DNA of 64,000 nt. Source: Actinomadura parmotrematis. Its GTDB lineage: Bacteria; Actinomycetota; Actinomycetes; Streptosporangiales; Streptosporangiaceae. Both the position numbers and the translations under genes were made by a program. Below, piece by piece: positions 1-8,902 of this stretch (its first letter is position 1; every line of letters starts with the position of its first letter). The notes below the pieces were generated by a model, which searched no databases, had not been told where the DNA came from, and saw only the letters and a list, made by a program, of their open reading frames with translations. The stretch is from contig NZ_JAIBOA010000023.1 in the NCBI RefSeq assembly GCF_019458805.1, positions 62,001 to 126,000 of the forward strand. Direction: 5' to 3'.

Positions 1-1
1 G

Positions 2-967
2 ATGCCCGCCGAGATGACCTCCGACTACCACGAGCAGTCGTCGCTGCTGACGTGGCGGATGGTGTTCCTCGGCCTGGCGACGCTGCTGGCGGGCGGCCTC
101 GCGCCCGCGCTCGTCAACGTGCACGGCGGCGACCCGACGATCGAGGGCTACCGGCTGATGGGCCTGGTGATCGGCTGCGTGCTGCTCGCCGCCATGCTGG
201 CGACCTACTTCGGGACGGCGCGGGCGCCCCGGGCGGGCGCCGACGAGGGGACCACGACGCTGCGCGAGCAGTGGCGGGCGGCCCGCGCCAACAAGCCCTA
301 CCTGCGGCTGACGGTCTTCGGCTCGGTGCAGCTCGCCGCGGTGTCGATGCTGCTGGCCGCCGCGCCCTACCTGGCGGCCTACAGCGTCGGCGACCCCGGC
401 AGCATCACCACGCTGTTCCTGGCCTTCATCGCCCCCATGCTGATCGCGATGCCCGCCTGGGTGCGGGTGTCGCGCCGCTACGACAAGCGCGGCGCGATGT
501 TCATCGCCGGGGCGCTGTTCGCCACGGGCGGCCTGCTGTCGCTCGGCATCCCGGCCGGCGGGCAGGTGTGGGCGCACCTGTGCGTCGTGGTGACGGGCGT
601 CGGGTTCGCCGGGCTGCAGATGCTCCAGTTCTCCATGCTCGCCGACACCCTGCACTACGACGAGCTGCGCACCGGCCGGCGCCGCGCCGGGATGCTGACC
701 GGCCTCTGGACGGCCGTCGAGGCCGTCATCGGCGGGCTCGGCGGCCTGCTGTACGGGTGGATCCTGAGCGGCGCGGGGTTCGTCCCGTCCGAGCCGGACG
801 AGCCCGTCGTCCAGCCCGACAGCGCCGTGCACGCCGTCCTCATCGGCGGGACGCTGGTGCCCGCGCTGCTCATGATCCTCGCGCTCGTCCTGGCGCTCCG
901 CTACCGGCTCACCGCCGATGACCTGGAGCGGCTGCGCGACGCCGCGCACAATGAGGAACGAGCCTAA
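2..967 (+). CDS. GPH/MFS-family sugar:cation symporter, 5' truncated
   Basis: The C-terminal ~320 residues of a polytopic membrane transporter are visible; the reading frame is open to the left edge, so the true start lies outside the window. About eight hydrophobic segments alternate with short loops, and the loop with RVSRRYDKRG resembles the conserved cytoplasmic loop of the glycoside-pentoside-hexuronide (MelB-like) branch of the major facilitator superfamily. The substrate cannot be told from sequence. The stop is 10 bp before the start of the next gene, so the two are probably cotranscribed. Family call is fairly sure; substrate unknown. Confidence 0.75.
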   Translation: MPAEMTSDYHEQSSLLTWRMVFLGLATLLAGGLAPALVNVHGGDPTIEGYRLMGLVIGCVLLAAMLATYFGTARAPRAGADEGTTTLREQWRAARANKPYLRLTVFGSVQLAAVSMLLAAAPYLAAYSVGDPGSITTLFLAFIAPMLIAMPAWVRVSRRYDKRGAMFIAGALFATGGLLSLGIPAGGQVWAHLCVVVTGVGFAGLQMLQFSMLADTLHYDELRTGRRRAGMLTGLWTAVEAVIGGLGGLLYGWILSGAGFVPSEPDEPVVQPDSAVHAVLIGGTLVPALLMILALVLALRYRLTADDLERLRDAAHNEERA

Positions 968-977
968 GGAGACGCCG

Positions 978-1760
978 ATGTCGCTGACCATGCCGCCGGG
1001 CCCGCTGTCCGGGCAGCCCGGGGAGAACGTCAACTACCGCATCGAGGGGCCCGCGCACCGCCTGTACGGGCACCCCTTCCCGCGGCGGGTGCGCGCCGAG
1101 TTCGGGGGCGAGACCGTCCTCGACACCGAGCGCGGCCTGTACGTCCACGAGACCGGCCTGCTGCCCGTCCTCTACGTGCCCGAGGACGACGTGCGCGCCG
1201 GCCTGCTGGAGCGCACCGGCCACAGCACCCACTGCCCGTTCAAGGGCGACGCCGCCTACTGGACGGTCCGCGCCGGCGGCCGCACCGCCGAGAACGGCGT
1301 CTGGGGCTACCCCGAGCCGAAGGAGGAGGCCGCCTGGCTGCGCGGGCACCTCGCCTTCTACTGGAAGGCCCTGGACGCCTGGTACGACGAGGACGAGGAG
1401 GTCTTCGGGCACCTGCGCGACCCCTACCACCGGGTGGACGCCCGCGCGTCCTCGCGCGCCGTGGAGGTCGCGCTGGACGGCGAGCCGGTCGCCAAGACCG
1501 GCCGCGCCGTCGTGGTGTCGGAGACGGGCCTGCCGAACCGCCTGTACGTCCCGGCCGCCGACGTCCGCGCCGAGCTGCTGGAGCCGAGCGGGAAGCGGAC
1601 CGTCTGCCCCTACAAGGGCGAGGCGACCTACTGGACGCTGCGGTCCGGCGGCCGGGTCGTCGAGGACGCCGCCTGGTCCTACCCCGACCCGCTGCCCGAC
1701 GCCGCGAAGATCGCCGGGATGCTCTGCTTCGACCACGAGGCGCTGACCGTCCGGACCTGA
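978..1760 (+). CDS. double DUF427-domain protein
   Basis: A 260-residue protein with two copies of the DUF427 fold. Each copy has the family pattern of an ETG-L-YVP segment followed by a C-P(F/Y)KG core and a YW-T/L-R stretch, at roughly residues 40-135 and 160-250. DUF427 proteins are small beta-rich proteins with no firmly assigned activity. The ATG is chosen because AAGGAGA lies 5 bp upstream; an in-frame start further left would overlap the transporter gene. It follows the transporter by 10 bp, which suggests one operon. No signal peptide is seen, so it should be cytoplasmic. Confidence 0.8.
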   Translation: MSLTMPPGPLSGQPGENVNYRIEGPAHRLYGHPFPRRVRAEFGGETVLDTERGLYVHETGLLPVLYVPEDDVRAGLLERTGHSTHCPFKGDAAYWTVRAGGRTAENGVWGYPEPKEEAAWLRGHLAFYWKALDAWYDEDEEVFGHLRDPYHRVDARASSRAVEVALDGEPVAKTGRAVVVSETGLPNRLYVPAADVRAELLEPSGKRTVCPYKGEATYWTLRSGGRVVEDAAWSYPDPLPDAAKIAGMLCFDHEALTVRT

Positions 1761-1791
1761 CGGCCCGGACGGCCCGCGGGCGCCGGCGCGA

Positions 1792-2754
1792 TCAGGCGCC
1801 GAGCGCGTCCCTCAGCATGGGGAACGCGGCGTGCAGCTCGCGCTGCCAGTACGGCCAGGAGTGCTGGCCCTCGTAGAGGTGCGTCGTCACCGGGATGCCG
1901 AGCTCGGCGAGGCGGGCGGTGAACGCCACGGCGTGGTCGTGCACGCCCGCCTCGACGGGGTCGGTGAACGGCAGGCCGCCGAGCGGTCCGGCCTCGCCGT
2001 CGCCCGACGACACCCAGAGCCGGACGCCGGCGAGGCGGCCGGCGAGGTCGGTCGGGTTGTGGGCGTGCCAGATGGCGGCCTGCGCGTCCGGGTCGCCCCA
2101 CACGCGCCGCCAGTCGGTGCCGGGGCAGGAGAACGACGGGCCCCAGCCGGTCGAGCTGTCGCCGGGCTCGTGCCCGTAGAGGGTGTCGAGGTAGCCGCTG
2201 AACGCGGCGGCGGCGCGGAACATGCCGGGGTGGCGGGCGGCGTAGTCCATGGCGCCGAGGCCGCCCATGGAGTTGCCGGCGATGACGCGCTCGGTGCCCG
2301 CCCGGTACCGCCGTTCCAGGATCTTGCGCAGTTCGGTCAGGTGGAAGGTCTCCCAGGCGGGCGGCCCGCCCTTGCCGTAGTTCCACCAGTCGGAGTAGTT
2401 GCCGCACGAGCCGCCGTTCGGCATGACGACGATGACGCCGGCGTCCGCGGTGAGGGCGGCGACGTCGGTGTCGCGCGTCCACGCCCGGTAGTCGTCGACG
2501 CCGCCGTGCAGCAGCCAGAGGGTCGGCCAGGTGCGGTCCGCGGTGCGCGACCAGCCGGCCGGGAGGAGGAGCCGCACCTTCTGGTCCCCGCCCATGGCGG
2601 GCGAGGCGATGGTGAGGTCGAGGGTGCGCGGGGCGACGGCGGTCTCGGCGACCACCTCGGCCCCGGCGGCGGACGCGGGCACCGCGCCGCAGAGGGCGGA
2701 CAGGAGCAGGCTGAGGATCCCCAGCGCGCAGGCCAGGGCGGAGCTGCGACCCAA
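1792..2754 (-). CDS. secreted alpha/beta-hydrolase esterase (antigen 85/esterase D-like)
   Basis: A 320-residue protein starting at TTG with GAAAGGACC upstream. Residues 1-30 form a Sec signal peptide ending ASAAG. The mature part is an alpha/beta hydrolase of the esterase D/antigen 85 type: an oxyanion-type LLHGG motif near residue 87, the nucleophile elbow GNSMGG near 170, and a C-terminal GQHSWPYW with the likely catalytic His. Members hydrolyse carbohydrate, feruloyl or acyl esters outside the cell; the substrate here is unknown. The gene stands alone, convergent with the DUF427 gene. Confidence 0.8.
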   Translation of the reverse strand: MGRSSALACALGILSLLLSALCGAVPASAAGAEVVAETAVAPRTLDLTIASPAMGGDQKVRLLLPAGWSRTADRTWPTLWLLHGGVDDYRAWTRDTDVAALTADAGVIVVMPNGGSCGNYSDWWNYGKGGPPAWETFHLTELRKILERRYRAGTERVIAGNSMGGLGAMDYAARHPGMFRAAAAFSGYLDTLYGHEPGDSSTGWGPSFSCPGTDWRRVWGDPDAQAAIWHAHNPTDLAGRLAGVRLWVSSGDGEAGPLGGLPFTDPVEAGVHDHAVAFTARLAELGIPVTTHLYEGQHSWPYWQRELHAAFPMLRDALGA

Positions 2755-3041
2755 GGCGGGTCCTTTCGGGAACGGCGGGCGCTGGAGGGCCGGCCGTGGA
2801 AACGCGCGGAGCGTCCGGCGGGGCGGGTCGCGCCGGGGAGGTGACGGGCCGGGCGCGCGGGCGCGCCGGGCGGTGCGAGCGGTCGCGGGGCGGGCGGTCG
2901 GGAACGGCGGGAGCGGGACGGGGAAAGGGCGGCGGGAACCCTTCGGCGGGGCCGCCGGAAAGGCGGTGGCCGGGCGTCCGGCCGCTGCGAGCGCACTTCC
3001 TCCTTTTTATCGGTCGATGAGTTGTTCGTTCCCCGGCATCC

Positions 3042-3061
3042 GTGCCACTAATCAGTGGCAC
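3042..3061. promoter_or_regulatory. perfect 8-bp inverted repeat in a 584 bp intergenic region
   Basis: GTGCCACT and AGTGGCAC flank a 4-base loop between the divergent esterase and glycoside hydrolase genes (intergenic 2755-3338). It lies about 280 bp from each start. It could be an operator or the hairpin of a small transcript. No T-run follows it. The rest of this gap is locally less GC-rich from about 3000 to 3300, as expected for promoters, but I see no convincing gene. Confidence 0.4.
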
Positions 3062-3338
3062 GGCAGGAAAAAGGCGTGGTCCGGCCGCCGTTGCCGCCCC
3101 GTGAGGGAGTGCCGGACCGGTCGCCGGCGGCGGTGATTTTCATCGCCGATGCCACATTTCCCGAGATTCCGAACCTTTGCGGAATGGATCACCCGGCTTG
3201 GGCGCCGCGTTCACCGGACTTGATCAAGGGTTGGCCATTCCTGTAACGACCTTGGATGTTGCCGGACCCGGAACCCGGGCCATCGTTTGATCATTAGTGG
3301 TGATGCCGATGCGCGAGCGGGAGCCGGGGGGAAGTCCG

Positions 3339-4934
3339 ATGAGGAACAGAAGAATCGCCTGGAAGTGGGTGGCGGGGGTCACCGCGGGAACGGCGGCCGC
3401 GGCCGGCGGCACGGCCGTCGCCGCCGCCTACGCCCTCGGGCCGGACGTGCGGATCACGGGGGTCGCCGACAACGTCGTGCTGAACGGGGCGCAGGCGGCC
3501 GGCCGCGCCGTCGGCGTCAGCGGCGCCGACCTGGCCCGCGCCCGCGTCCGGCTGAACGGCCGGCCGGTCGCGACCCGCGTCGAGAACGGCCGGATGGTCG
3601 TCCGCACCGGCCCGCTGCGCGAGGGCGACTACGAGCTGACCGTCGCGGTGCCCGGCCGGATGGGCCTGCCCGGCGGGGTGCGGCGCAGCCGGTTCCGGGT
3701 GGACGCGACGCCGCCCGCCGTCACCGTGGACGGCGCCGCGCCCGCCGGGCAGGGCGTCCAGGTCACCGCGCGCAGCGCCCGCGGGCCGTACCGGATGACG
3801 GGACGGGTGGCGGACGGCGTCGCGCTGACCGCCAACGGCGCGCCCGCGCGGCTGCGGGACGGCCGCTTCGCGCTCGACTTCCCCTACCCGCCCGACGCCG
3901 TCCGGCTGTCGGCGGTGGACGCCGCCGGCAACCGCGCCGACCTGCGCGTCCCGGTGCTCGTGCCGCACCGGCCGATGCGGGCGGTGCACGTCACCGCGCT
4001 CGCCTGGGCGTCCAAGCCGCTGCACGACCGGGTGATGCGGATGGTGCGCGAGGGCCGCATCAACGCCGTGCAGCTCGACATCAAGGACGAGGACGGCATC
4101 GTCGGCTACCGCACGAGGGTGCCGATGGCGCAGGCCGTCAAGGCCGTCGGCGGCTACTACGACGCGCCCGCCGCGCTCGCCGAGCTGCACCGCGCCGGCG
4201 TCCGGGTCGTCGGGCGCATCGTCGCCTTCCGCGACCCGAGGCTCGGCCGGGCGTCCTGGAAGCAGGGCGCCCGCGACCGGCTGGTGCGCACGCCCGGCGG
4301 TGCGCCCTACGGGTCGCAGTACGGCAGCATGTCGTTCACCAACGTCGGGAACCCGCAGGTGCGGCAGTACAACATCGACCTGGCGCGCGAGGCGACCGCG
4401 CTCGGGTTCGACGACGTCCTCTACGACTACGTCCGCCGCCCCGACGGCCCGCTCGCCGCGATGCGCTTCCCGGGGATGCGGGGGACGGTGGAGGACGCCA
4501 TCGCCGGCTTCCTCGCCGACACCCACCGCGCGATCCGCCCGCTCGGCGGGACGCTCGGCGCCTCGGTCTACGGGATCGCCGCGACCCGCCCGCACGAGAT
4601 CGGGCAGGACATCGCCAAGATGGGCGCGCACGTCGACTACGTGGCGCCGATGGTCTACCCGTCGCACTGGGGGCCCGGCGAGTTCGGGATGGCCGACCCC
4701 GACGCCCACCCCTACCGGACGGTCCGCGACTCGCTGCGCACCTTCCAGAAGGTCCTCGCCGGGACGCCGACGCAGGTCGTCCCCTGGCTCCAGGACTTCT
4801 CGATGCGCCACCGCTACGGGTCCGCCGAGGTCCGCGAGCAGATCAAGGCGCTGCACGCGGTCGGCGGCGACTCCTACCTGATGTGGGACCCCGCCGTCCG
4901 CTACCACGCCGACGCGCTCGACGAGAGGGCCTGA
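3339..4934 (+). CDS. membrane-anchored DUF4015 putative glycoside hydrolase
   Basis: A 531-residue protein. Residues 1-30 form a signal anchor (MRNRRIAWKW followed by an Ala/Gly-rich helix). Residues ~30-220 look like beta-sandwich (Ig/bacterial cadherin-like) modules. Residues ~225-525 match the DUF4015 putative glycosyl hydrolase domain, with QLDIKDEDG, YDYVRRPDG, APMVYPSHW and PWLQDF as (beta/alpha)8 strand-end motifs carrying acidic candidates. The ATG at this position is preferred over an upstream GTG because GGGGGGAAG lies just before it. The stop is 2 bp before the deacetylase start, so the two are translationally coupled, which suggests joint work on an extracellular polysaccharide. 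Confidence 0.8.
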   Translation: MRNRRIAWKWVAGVTAGTAAAAGGTAVAAAYALGPDVRITGVADNVVLNGAQAAGRAVGVSGADLARARVRLNGRPVATRVENGRMVVRTGPLREGDYELTVAVPGRMGLPGGVRRSRFRVDATPPAVTVDGAAPAGQGVQVTARSARGPYRMTGRVADGVALTANGAPARLRDGRFALDFPYPPDAVRLSAVDAAGNRADLRVPVLVPHRPMRAVHVTALAWASKPLHDRVMRMVREGRINAVQLDIKDEDGIVGYRTRVPMAQAVKAVGGYYDAPAALAELHRAGVRVVGRIVAFRDPRLGRASWKQGARDRLVRTPGGAPYGSQYGSMSFTNVGNPQVRQYNIDLAREATALGFDDVLYDYVRRPDGPLAAMRFPGMRGTVEDAIAGFLADTHRAIRPLGGTLGASVYGIAATRPHEIGQDIAKMGAHVDYVAPMVYPSHWGPGEFGMADPDAHPYRTVRDSLRTFQKVLAGTPTQVVPWLQDFSMRHRYGSAEVREQIKALHAVGGDSYLMWDPAVRYHADALDERA

Positions 4935-4936
4935 CC

Positions 4937-5971
4937 GTGCGCACCAGCAAGACGCTCCGCGTCCTCGCCGCCGCGTCGTCGGCCGCGTCCCTGGCCGCCT
5001 GCGGCGGGGCGGGCGACACCGCCTCCAACGCCGCCCGCGCGGCGCACCGGGAGCCCGCGCCCGCGCGGGCCACCGCGCGGCCCGCCGACCCCGCCGAGAT
5101 CGGCGCGAACGAGCTCGGCCTCGTGCCCGTCCTGATGTACCACCGGATCATCGCCCGCCCGCAGACCGTCTACGACCGGACGCCGGCGGACCTGCGCGCC
5201 GAGTTCGACCGGCTGGCGGCCGGCGGCTACGTCCCGGTCACCGCCGCCGACTTCGCGACCGGCCGCATCGACGTGCCGGCCGGCCGGCACCCGGTGGTGC
5301 TGACCTTCGACGACAGCGTGCCGAGCCAGCTGCGGTTCGGCGCGGACGGCGCGCCCGCGCCCGACACCGCCGTCGGGATCCTGCTGGCCGCCGCCCGCCG
5401 CCACCCGGGGTTCCGGCCGGTCGCCACCATGTACGTCAACGCCGACCCGTTCGGGGAGCGGGGCGGGCGGCGCTCGCTCGGCTGGCTGCACGCGCACGGC
5501 TTCGAGGTCGGCAACCACACGACGACCCACCGCGACCTCGGGAGCGCCACCGCCGCCCAGGTCCGGCAGGAGATCGGCGGCAACCAGCGGGCCGTCCAGG
5601 CCGCCGTCCCGGGCCTCGCCGTGCGGACGCTCGCGCTGCCCTTCGGCATCGCCCCGAAGCAGGCGGCGCTCGCGGCGCGCGGCGAGTACAAGGGGACGGT
5701 CTACGACAACAAGGGCGTCTTCCTGGTCGGCGCGAACCCCGCGCCGTCCCCGTACGCCGCGTCCTTCGACCCGCTGCGCATCCCGCGCATCCGCTCCCAG
5801 GGCCGGCACGGGCAGGACGCGAACCTGACCTCGGCGCGCTGGCTGGACCGCCTCGCCGCCAAGGGCGGCGGTCGCTACACCTCCGACGGCGACCCCGCCG
5901 TCATCTCCTACCCGCGCACCACCACGACCCGCATCGCCCCGTCCTGGCGCGCCCGCGCCCGCCCCTACTGA
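4937..5971 (+). CDS. lipoprotein polysaccharide deacetylase (NodB/CE4)
   Basis: A 344-residue protein starting at GTG, 2 bp after the glycoside hydrolase stop. The N-terminus is a lipoprotein signal with the lipobox LAAC near residue 20. The NodB homology domain has VLMYHRI, the metal-binding TFDD motif near residue 120, and HTTTHRDL, which supplies the two metal-binding His residues. CE4 enzymes remove acetyl groups from N-acetylated glycans, and this one should act outside the membrane. Its coupling to the DUF4015 enzyme is reminiscent of exopolysaccharide-processing pairs that combine a deacetylase and a hydrolase (inference). An inverted repeat follows 13 bp after the stop. Confidence 0.85.
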   Translation: MRTSKTLRVLAAASSAASLAACGGAGDTASNAARAAHREPAPARATARPADPAEIGANELGLVPVLMYHRIIARPQTVYDRTPADLRAEFDRLAAGGYVPVTAADFATGRIDVPAGRHPVVLTFDDSVPSQLRFGADGAPAPDTAVGILLAAARRHPGFRPVATMYVNADPFGERGGRRSLGWLHAHGFEVGNHTTTHRDLGSATAAQVRQEIGGNQRAVQAAVPGLAVRTLALPFGIAPKQAALAARGEYKGTVYDNKGVFLVGANPAPSPYAASFDPLRIPRIRSQGRHGQDANLTSARWLDRLAAKGGGRYTSDGDPAVISYPRTTTTRIAPSWRARARPY

Positions 5972-5983
5972 CAGCCGCGCCGT

Positions 5984-6091
5984 CCATGACCACCCGGTCA
6001 CCCAATGTTGAGATGCGGCGTGTTGCCCACTTCGGAGATCGAAAGTGGGCAACACGCCGCATCTCAACGTTCGATGACCGGGTGATCATGG
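5984..6091. repeat. long imperfect inverted repeat between convergent genes (copy 1)
   Basis: Two arms of about 50 bases (5984-6034 and 6040-6091) are reverse complements with only a few mismatches, around a loop of about five bases. The arms contain ACCACCCGGTCA and GAGATGCGGCGTGTTG. The element fills the gap between the deacetylase stop (5971) and the stop of the convergent phosphoesterase gene (6101). A second copy sits at 36391-36495 in the same context. As RNA it would form a very long hairpin on either strand, so it may act as a bidirectional terminator or 3'-end stabiliser. Confidence 0.85.
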
Positions 6092-6100
6092 GGATCCCGG

Positions 6101-7393
6101 TCAGCCCTTGGGAAAGCCGTGCTCGAGGGCGTAGTCGCGGAGCTCGTACCAGTCGTCGCCGGTGTGGACGTGGGCGGAGTCCAGGCAGCCGAGGGTGAGG
6201 GGACGGGGGACCCTGATGCGGGACGCGGCCAGGTTCGGGGCGCTCTCGAAGTCGAGCACCTCGGCGATGTTGCGGGCGGCGGCGTCGCGGACGGTGAGGG
6301 GGTCCAGGCCGAAGCGCCACTCGATCGCCTTCAGGATCGAGGTGTGGTCGTAGACCTCGTGGGCGATCGCGCCGCGCCGGGCGCGCGGGGAGATGAGCAG
6401 GCAGGGGACGCGGAAGCCGCGGAGGGCGGTGTCCAGGTCGGGGCGCGGGTCGGGGCCGGCGGGCGGCGGGACGTGGTCGAAGAAGCCGCCCCACTCGTCG
6501 TAGTTGACGACCAGCAGCGTCCGCGCCCAGTTCGGCGACGTGGTGACGGCGGTGTAGACGCGGCTGAGGAACGACTGCCCGAAGCGGATGTCGGCGAGCG
6601 GGTGCTCGTCCTCCGACAGGCCCGGCAGGGCCTCGCCGAGGAAGCCCGGCTCGACGAAGCTGACGGCGGGCAGCCGCCCGGCGCGGGCGTCGTTGTAGAA
6701 CTCGCCGATCTGCCGGGTGATGTCGAGGTGCTTCAGGCCCCACAGGGCGGTGAACGGCACGTCGCTGAAGTAGTAGCGGGCGGCCAGCCTCTTCGCCTTG
6801 AGCCGGTCCCAGATGGTGGCGATGTCGGTGAGCGCGAAGGTGTTGGAGATCCGGTCGGTCTGCCCGGCGTGCTGGAAGATCCGGTTGGGGAAGGTGGAGG
6901 ACATGACGGCCGGGAAGTACCGGTCGCAGACCGTCCACTCGCGGGCCGCGCGGCCGTGGAAGGGCAGGTCGTCGCCCTCGAAGTAGCCGATGGAGAACAC
7001 GTCGTTGTCGCCGGCGCGCAGCCAACCGTCGCAGGCGCCCCCGTTGTACTCCACGCGGCCGCCCGCGTAGGAGTGGTCGGGATCGCTGAACCCGCACCCG
7101 TAGGGGACGGTCAGGTGGTGGGTGGCGTGCTCGGCGCCCGCGGCGTCGGTGTAGGTGAGGCCCGCCTGGCGGCCGTCGGCGCCCGGCAGCCAGCCCAGGT
7201 AGTGGTCGAAGGACCGGTTCTCCATCATGACGACCACGATGTGGTCGATGCCGGAGTCGGCGGGGTCGGGCAGGTCGGCGACGGGGGCGCGCTCGGCGCT
7301 CGCGGCGGCCTCCGCGCCGCCCGCGGCGAGCAGCGCCGCCGCGCCCGCCGTTCCCGCCAGGAATCCGCGCCGGGTGAGTTCGTCGATGCCCAT
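6101..7393 (-). CDS. Tat-exported phosphoesterase (phospholipase C/acid phosphatase family)
   Basis: A 430-residue protein. The start is the ATG with AGGAGG upstream; this gives a twin-arginine signal RRGFLAG at residues 8-14 and an Ala-rich hydrophobic stretch. The mature part begins with IDHIVVVMMENRSFDHYLGW, the hallmark of the bacterial phosphoesterase family (PF04185, phospholipase C/AcpA type), with the metal-binding E-N pair. Later motifs fitting the family include VEPGFLG, DEWGGFFDHVPPP and HTSILKAIEWRF. It should hydrolyse phosphate esters or phospholipids outside the cell. Promoter not identified. Confidence 0.88.
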   Translation of the reverse strand: MGIDELTRRGFLAGTAGAAALLAAGGAEAAASAERAPVADLPDPADSGIDHIVVVMMENRSFDHYLGWLPGADGRQAGLTYTDAAGAEHATHHLTVPYGCGFSDPDHSYAGGRVEYNGGACDGWLRAGDNDVFSIGYFEGDDLPFHGRAAREWTVCDRYFPAVMSSTFPNRIFQHAGQTDRISNTFALTDIATIWDRLKAKRLAARYYFSDVPFTALWGLKHLDITRQIGEFYNDARAGRLPAVSFVEPGFLGEALPGLSEDEHPLADIRFGQSFLSRVYTAVTTSPNWARTLLVVNYDEWGGFFDHVPPPAGPDPRPDLDTALRGFRVPCLLISPRARRGAIAHEVYDHTSILKAIEWRFGLDPLTVRDAAARNIAEVLDFESAPNLAASRIRVPRPLTLGCLDSAHVHTGDDWYELRDYALEHGFPKG

Positions 7394-7520
7394 GGGGAGC
7401 CTCCTCGGGTCGTGGCCGCTGCGCAGTATCACCACGCGCGGGGCACGGGAGGAAGAACGGTGGCCGACGCCGGACGGGCGGAAGGTGGAATCCGTTCGCG
7501 GGCGCCGGCCCGGAGCCCGC

Positions 7521-8126
7521 TCAGCCCGCCGGGGACACGCTCGACAGGACGTGCTCGACCATGGTGATGAGCACCTGGCGGGCCGACGAGCGCTGCCGCA
7601 CGTCGCACATCACCAGCGGCACGCCCTCCTCCAGGTCCAGGGCGATCCGCACGTCCTCGGCGCGCTTGCGCTCGGCGCCCTGGAAGCAGTTCACCGCGAC
7701 GACGAACGGGGTGCCGCGGTCCTCGAAGTAGTCCACCGCGGGGAAGCAGTCGGCGAGGCGGCGCACGTCGGCGAGGACGACCGCGCCGACGGCGCCGTGC
7801 GCGAGCTCGTCCCACATGAACCAGAAGCGCTGCTGGCCGGGCGTGCCGAACAGGTAGAGGACGAGCTCGTCGTCCAGGGTGATGCGGCCGAAGTCCATCG
7901 CCACGGTCGTGGTCGTCTTGCCGTCCACGCCCGCGACGTCGTCGACGCCGATGCTGCGGTCGGTCAGCACCTCCTCGGTGCGGAGCGGCCGGATCTCGCT
8001 GATCGCGCCGACCATGGTGGTCTTGCCGACGCCGAACCCGCCCGCGATGAGGATCTTGGCGGTGATCGGGCGGCCGCCGGCGCGCGGCCCGCCGCCGACG
8101 GCGGTGTCAGAGTGCGCGTAGTCCAT
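7521..8126 (-). CDS. cvnD: conservon GTP-binding protein CvnD
   Basis: A 201-residue small GTPase of the CvnD type found only as the last gene of actinobacterial conservons. Residues ~23-35 contain the P-loop GGFGVGKTT, ~60-70 the switch region, GTPGQQRFW near 95 is the G3-like motif, and VAVNCFQG near 145 stands where NKxD would be, as usual in this family. It is the fourth gene of the conservon and overlaps the preceding gene by 20 bp. Conservon proteins are thought to form a membrane-associated complex resembling a G-protein-coupled sensor with the CvnA kinase-like protein. Confidence 0.92.
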   Translation of the reverse strand: MDYAHSDTAVGGGPRAGGRPITAKILIAGGFGVGKTTMVGAISEIRPLRTEEVLTDRSIGVDDVAGVDGKTTTTVAMDFGRITLDDELVLYLFGTPGQQRFWFMWDELAHGAVGAVVLADVRRLADCFPAVDYFEDRGTPFVVAVNCFQGAERKRAEDVRIALDLEEGVPLVMCDVRQRSSARQVLITMVEHVLSSVSPAG

Positions 8127-8478
8127 GCAGCAGCTTCCTTAGTACGAGCTCGTCGGGAGCGTCCCCGGTCGGGGTGGGCTTCAGCACCCTGATGAGGTTC
8201 TCGTCGCGCAGGTCGTCGACCAGCACCCGCACGACGCCGACCGGCAGGTCCACCTCCGAGGCGATGTCGGCGAACGCGACCGGCCGCCGGCAGAGCGTCA
8301 GCAGCATGCGGTGCTCGGGGTCCAGCCGCAGCCGGGCGCGGGGCGGCACCCCGGTCGCCTCCAGCACGGCGATGAGGTCGAGGGCGTCGCCGCGGGTGCG
8401 GGTGCGGCCGCGGGTGACGGTGTAGGGCCGCACGACCGGCCCGGCGTCCTGGTCCAGCCACCTGTCCTCGGGGCTCAC
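8107..8478 (-). CDS. cvnC: conservon DUF742 protein CvnC
   Basis: A 123-residue DUF742 protein. The pattern WLDQDAGPVVRPYTVTRGRT at the N-terminus, a winged-helix-like middle with PVAFADIASEVDLPVGVVRVLV, and LIRVLKP near the end are typical of CvnC. DUF742 proteins are companion proteins of the GTPase in conservons; a DNA-binding-like fold is predicted for them but the role is unclear. The start is GTG, 7 bp after the roadblock gene, and the end overlaps cvnD by 20 bp, indicating tight translational coupling. Confidence 0.92.
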   Translation of the reverse strand: MSPEDRWLDQDAGPVVRPYTVTRGRTRTRGDALDLIAVLEATGVPPRARLRLDPEHRMLLTLCRRPVAFADIASEVDLPVGVVRVLVDDLRDENLIRVLKPTPTGDAPDELVLRKLLHGLRAL

Positions 8479-8485
8479 GGCGGGT

Positions 8486-8902
8486 TCACCGGGCGCCGGA
8501 CGCGGGCGGCAGCTGCGCGGCCGGGCGGGCGAGCCGCTCGGCGAGCGCGGTCAGCTCGTACACGATGGCGCCGGCGTCGGCGTCGGCCGCCCCGAGGGCG
8601 GCGACGCTGACCGCCTCGCCCGCCGAGACGATGAACAGCAGCGCCTTGTCCATCTCGATCACCGTCTGCAGCAGCTCGCCGCCGCCGAACCGCTGGCAGG
8701 CGCCGCGGGCGAGGCCCTGGGTGCCCGACACCAGCGCCGACAGGTGCTCGGCGCGCTCCTGGCCGAGCCCGGCGGACGCGGCGATGACGAGGCCGGCGCG
8801 CGACAGCACCACCGCCCGGTCCACCCCGGGCAGCCGGGCCATCATCTCGTCGACCTGCCGGGCCGCGTCGCCGTCCCGGAACGCCTGTTCGCGATCAGTC
8901 AT
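8486..8902 (-). CDS. cvnB: conservon roadblock/LC7 protein CvnB
   Basis: A 138-residue roadblock/LC7-domain protein, second gene of the conservon. The fold is recognised by DRAVVLSRAGLVIAAS, LSALVSGTQGLARGAC and the central beta strands ending in LLFIVSAGE. Roadblock proteins are regulators or GTPase-activating partners of small GTPases, so it probably modulates CvnD. Its ATG lies inside the last codons of cvnA (8 bp overlap). A second roadblock gene lies just beyond cvnA on the opposite strand at 11638. Confidence 0.92.
   Translation of the reverse strand: MTDREQAFRDGDAARQVDEMMARLPGVDRAVVLSRAGLVIAASAGLGQERAEHLSALVSGTQGLARGACQRFGGGELLQTVIEMDKALLFIVSAGEAVSVAALGAADADAGAIVYELTALAERLARPAAQLPPASGAR

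Noticed and set aside
3287..5971. A single 894-codon open frame across the glycoside hydrolase and deacetylase region
   Set aside because: Its first part encodes Arg/Gly noise antiparallel in codon bias to the real hydrolase frame; only the section from 4937 is the true deacetylase.
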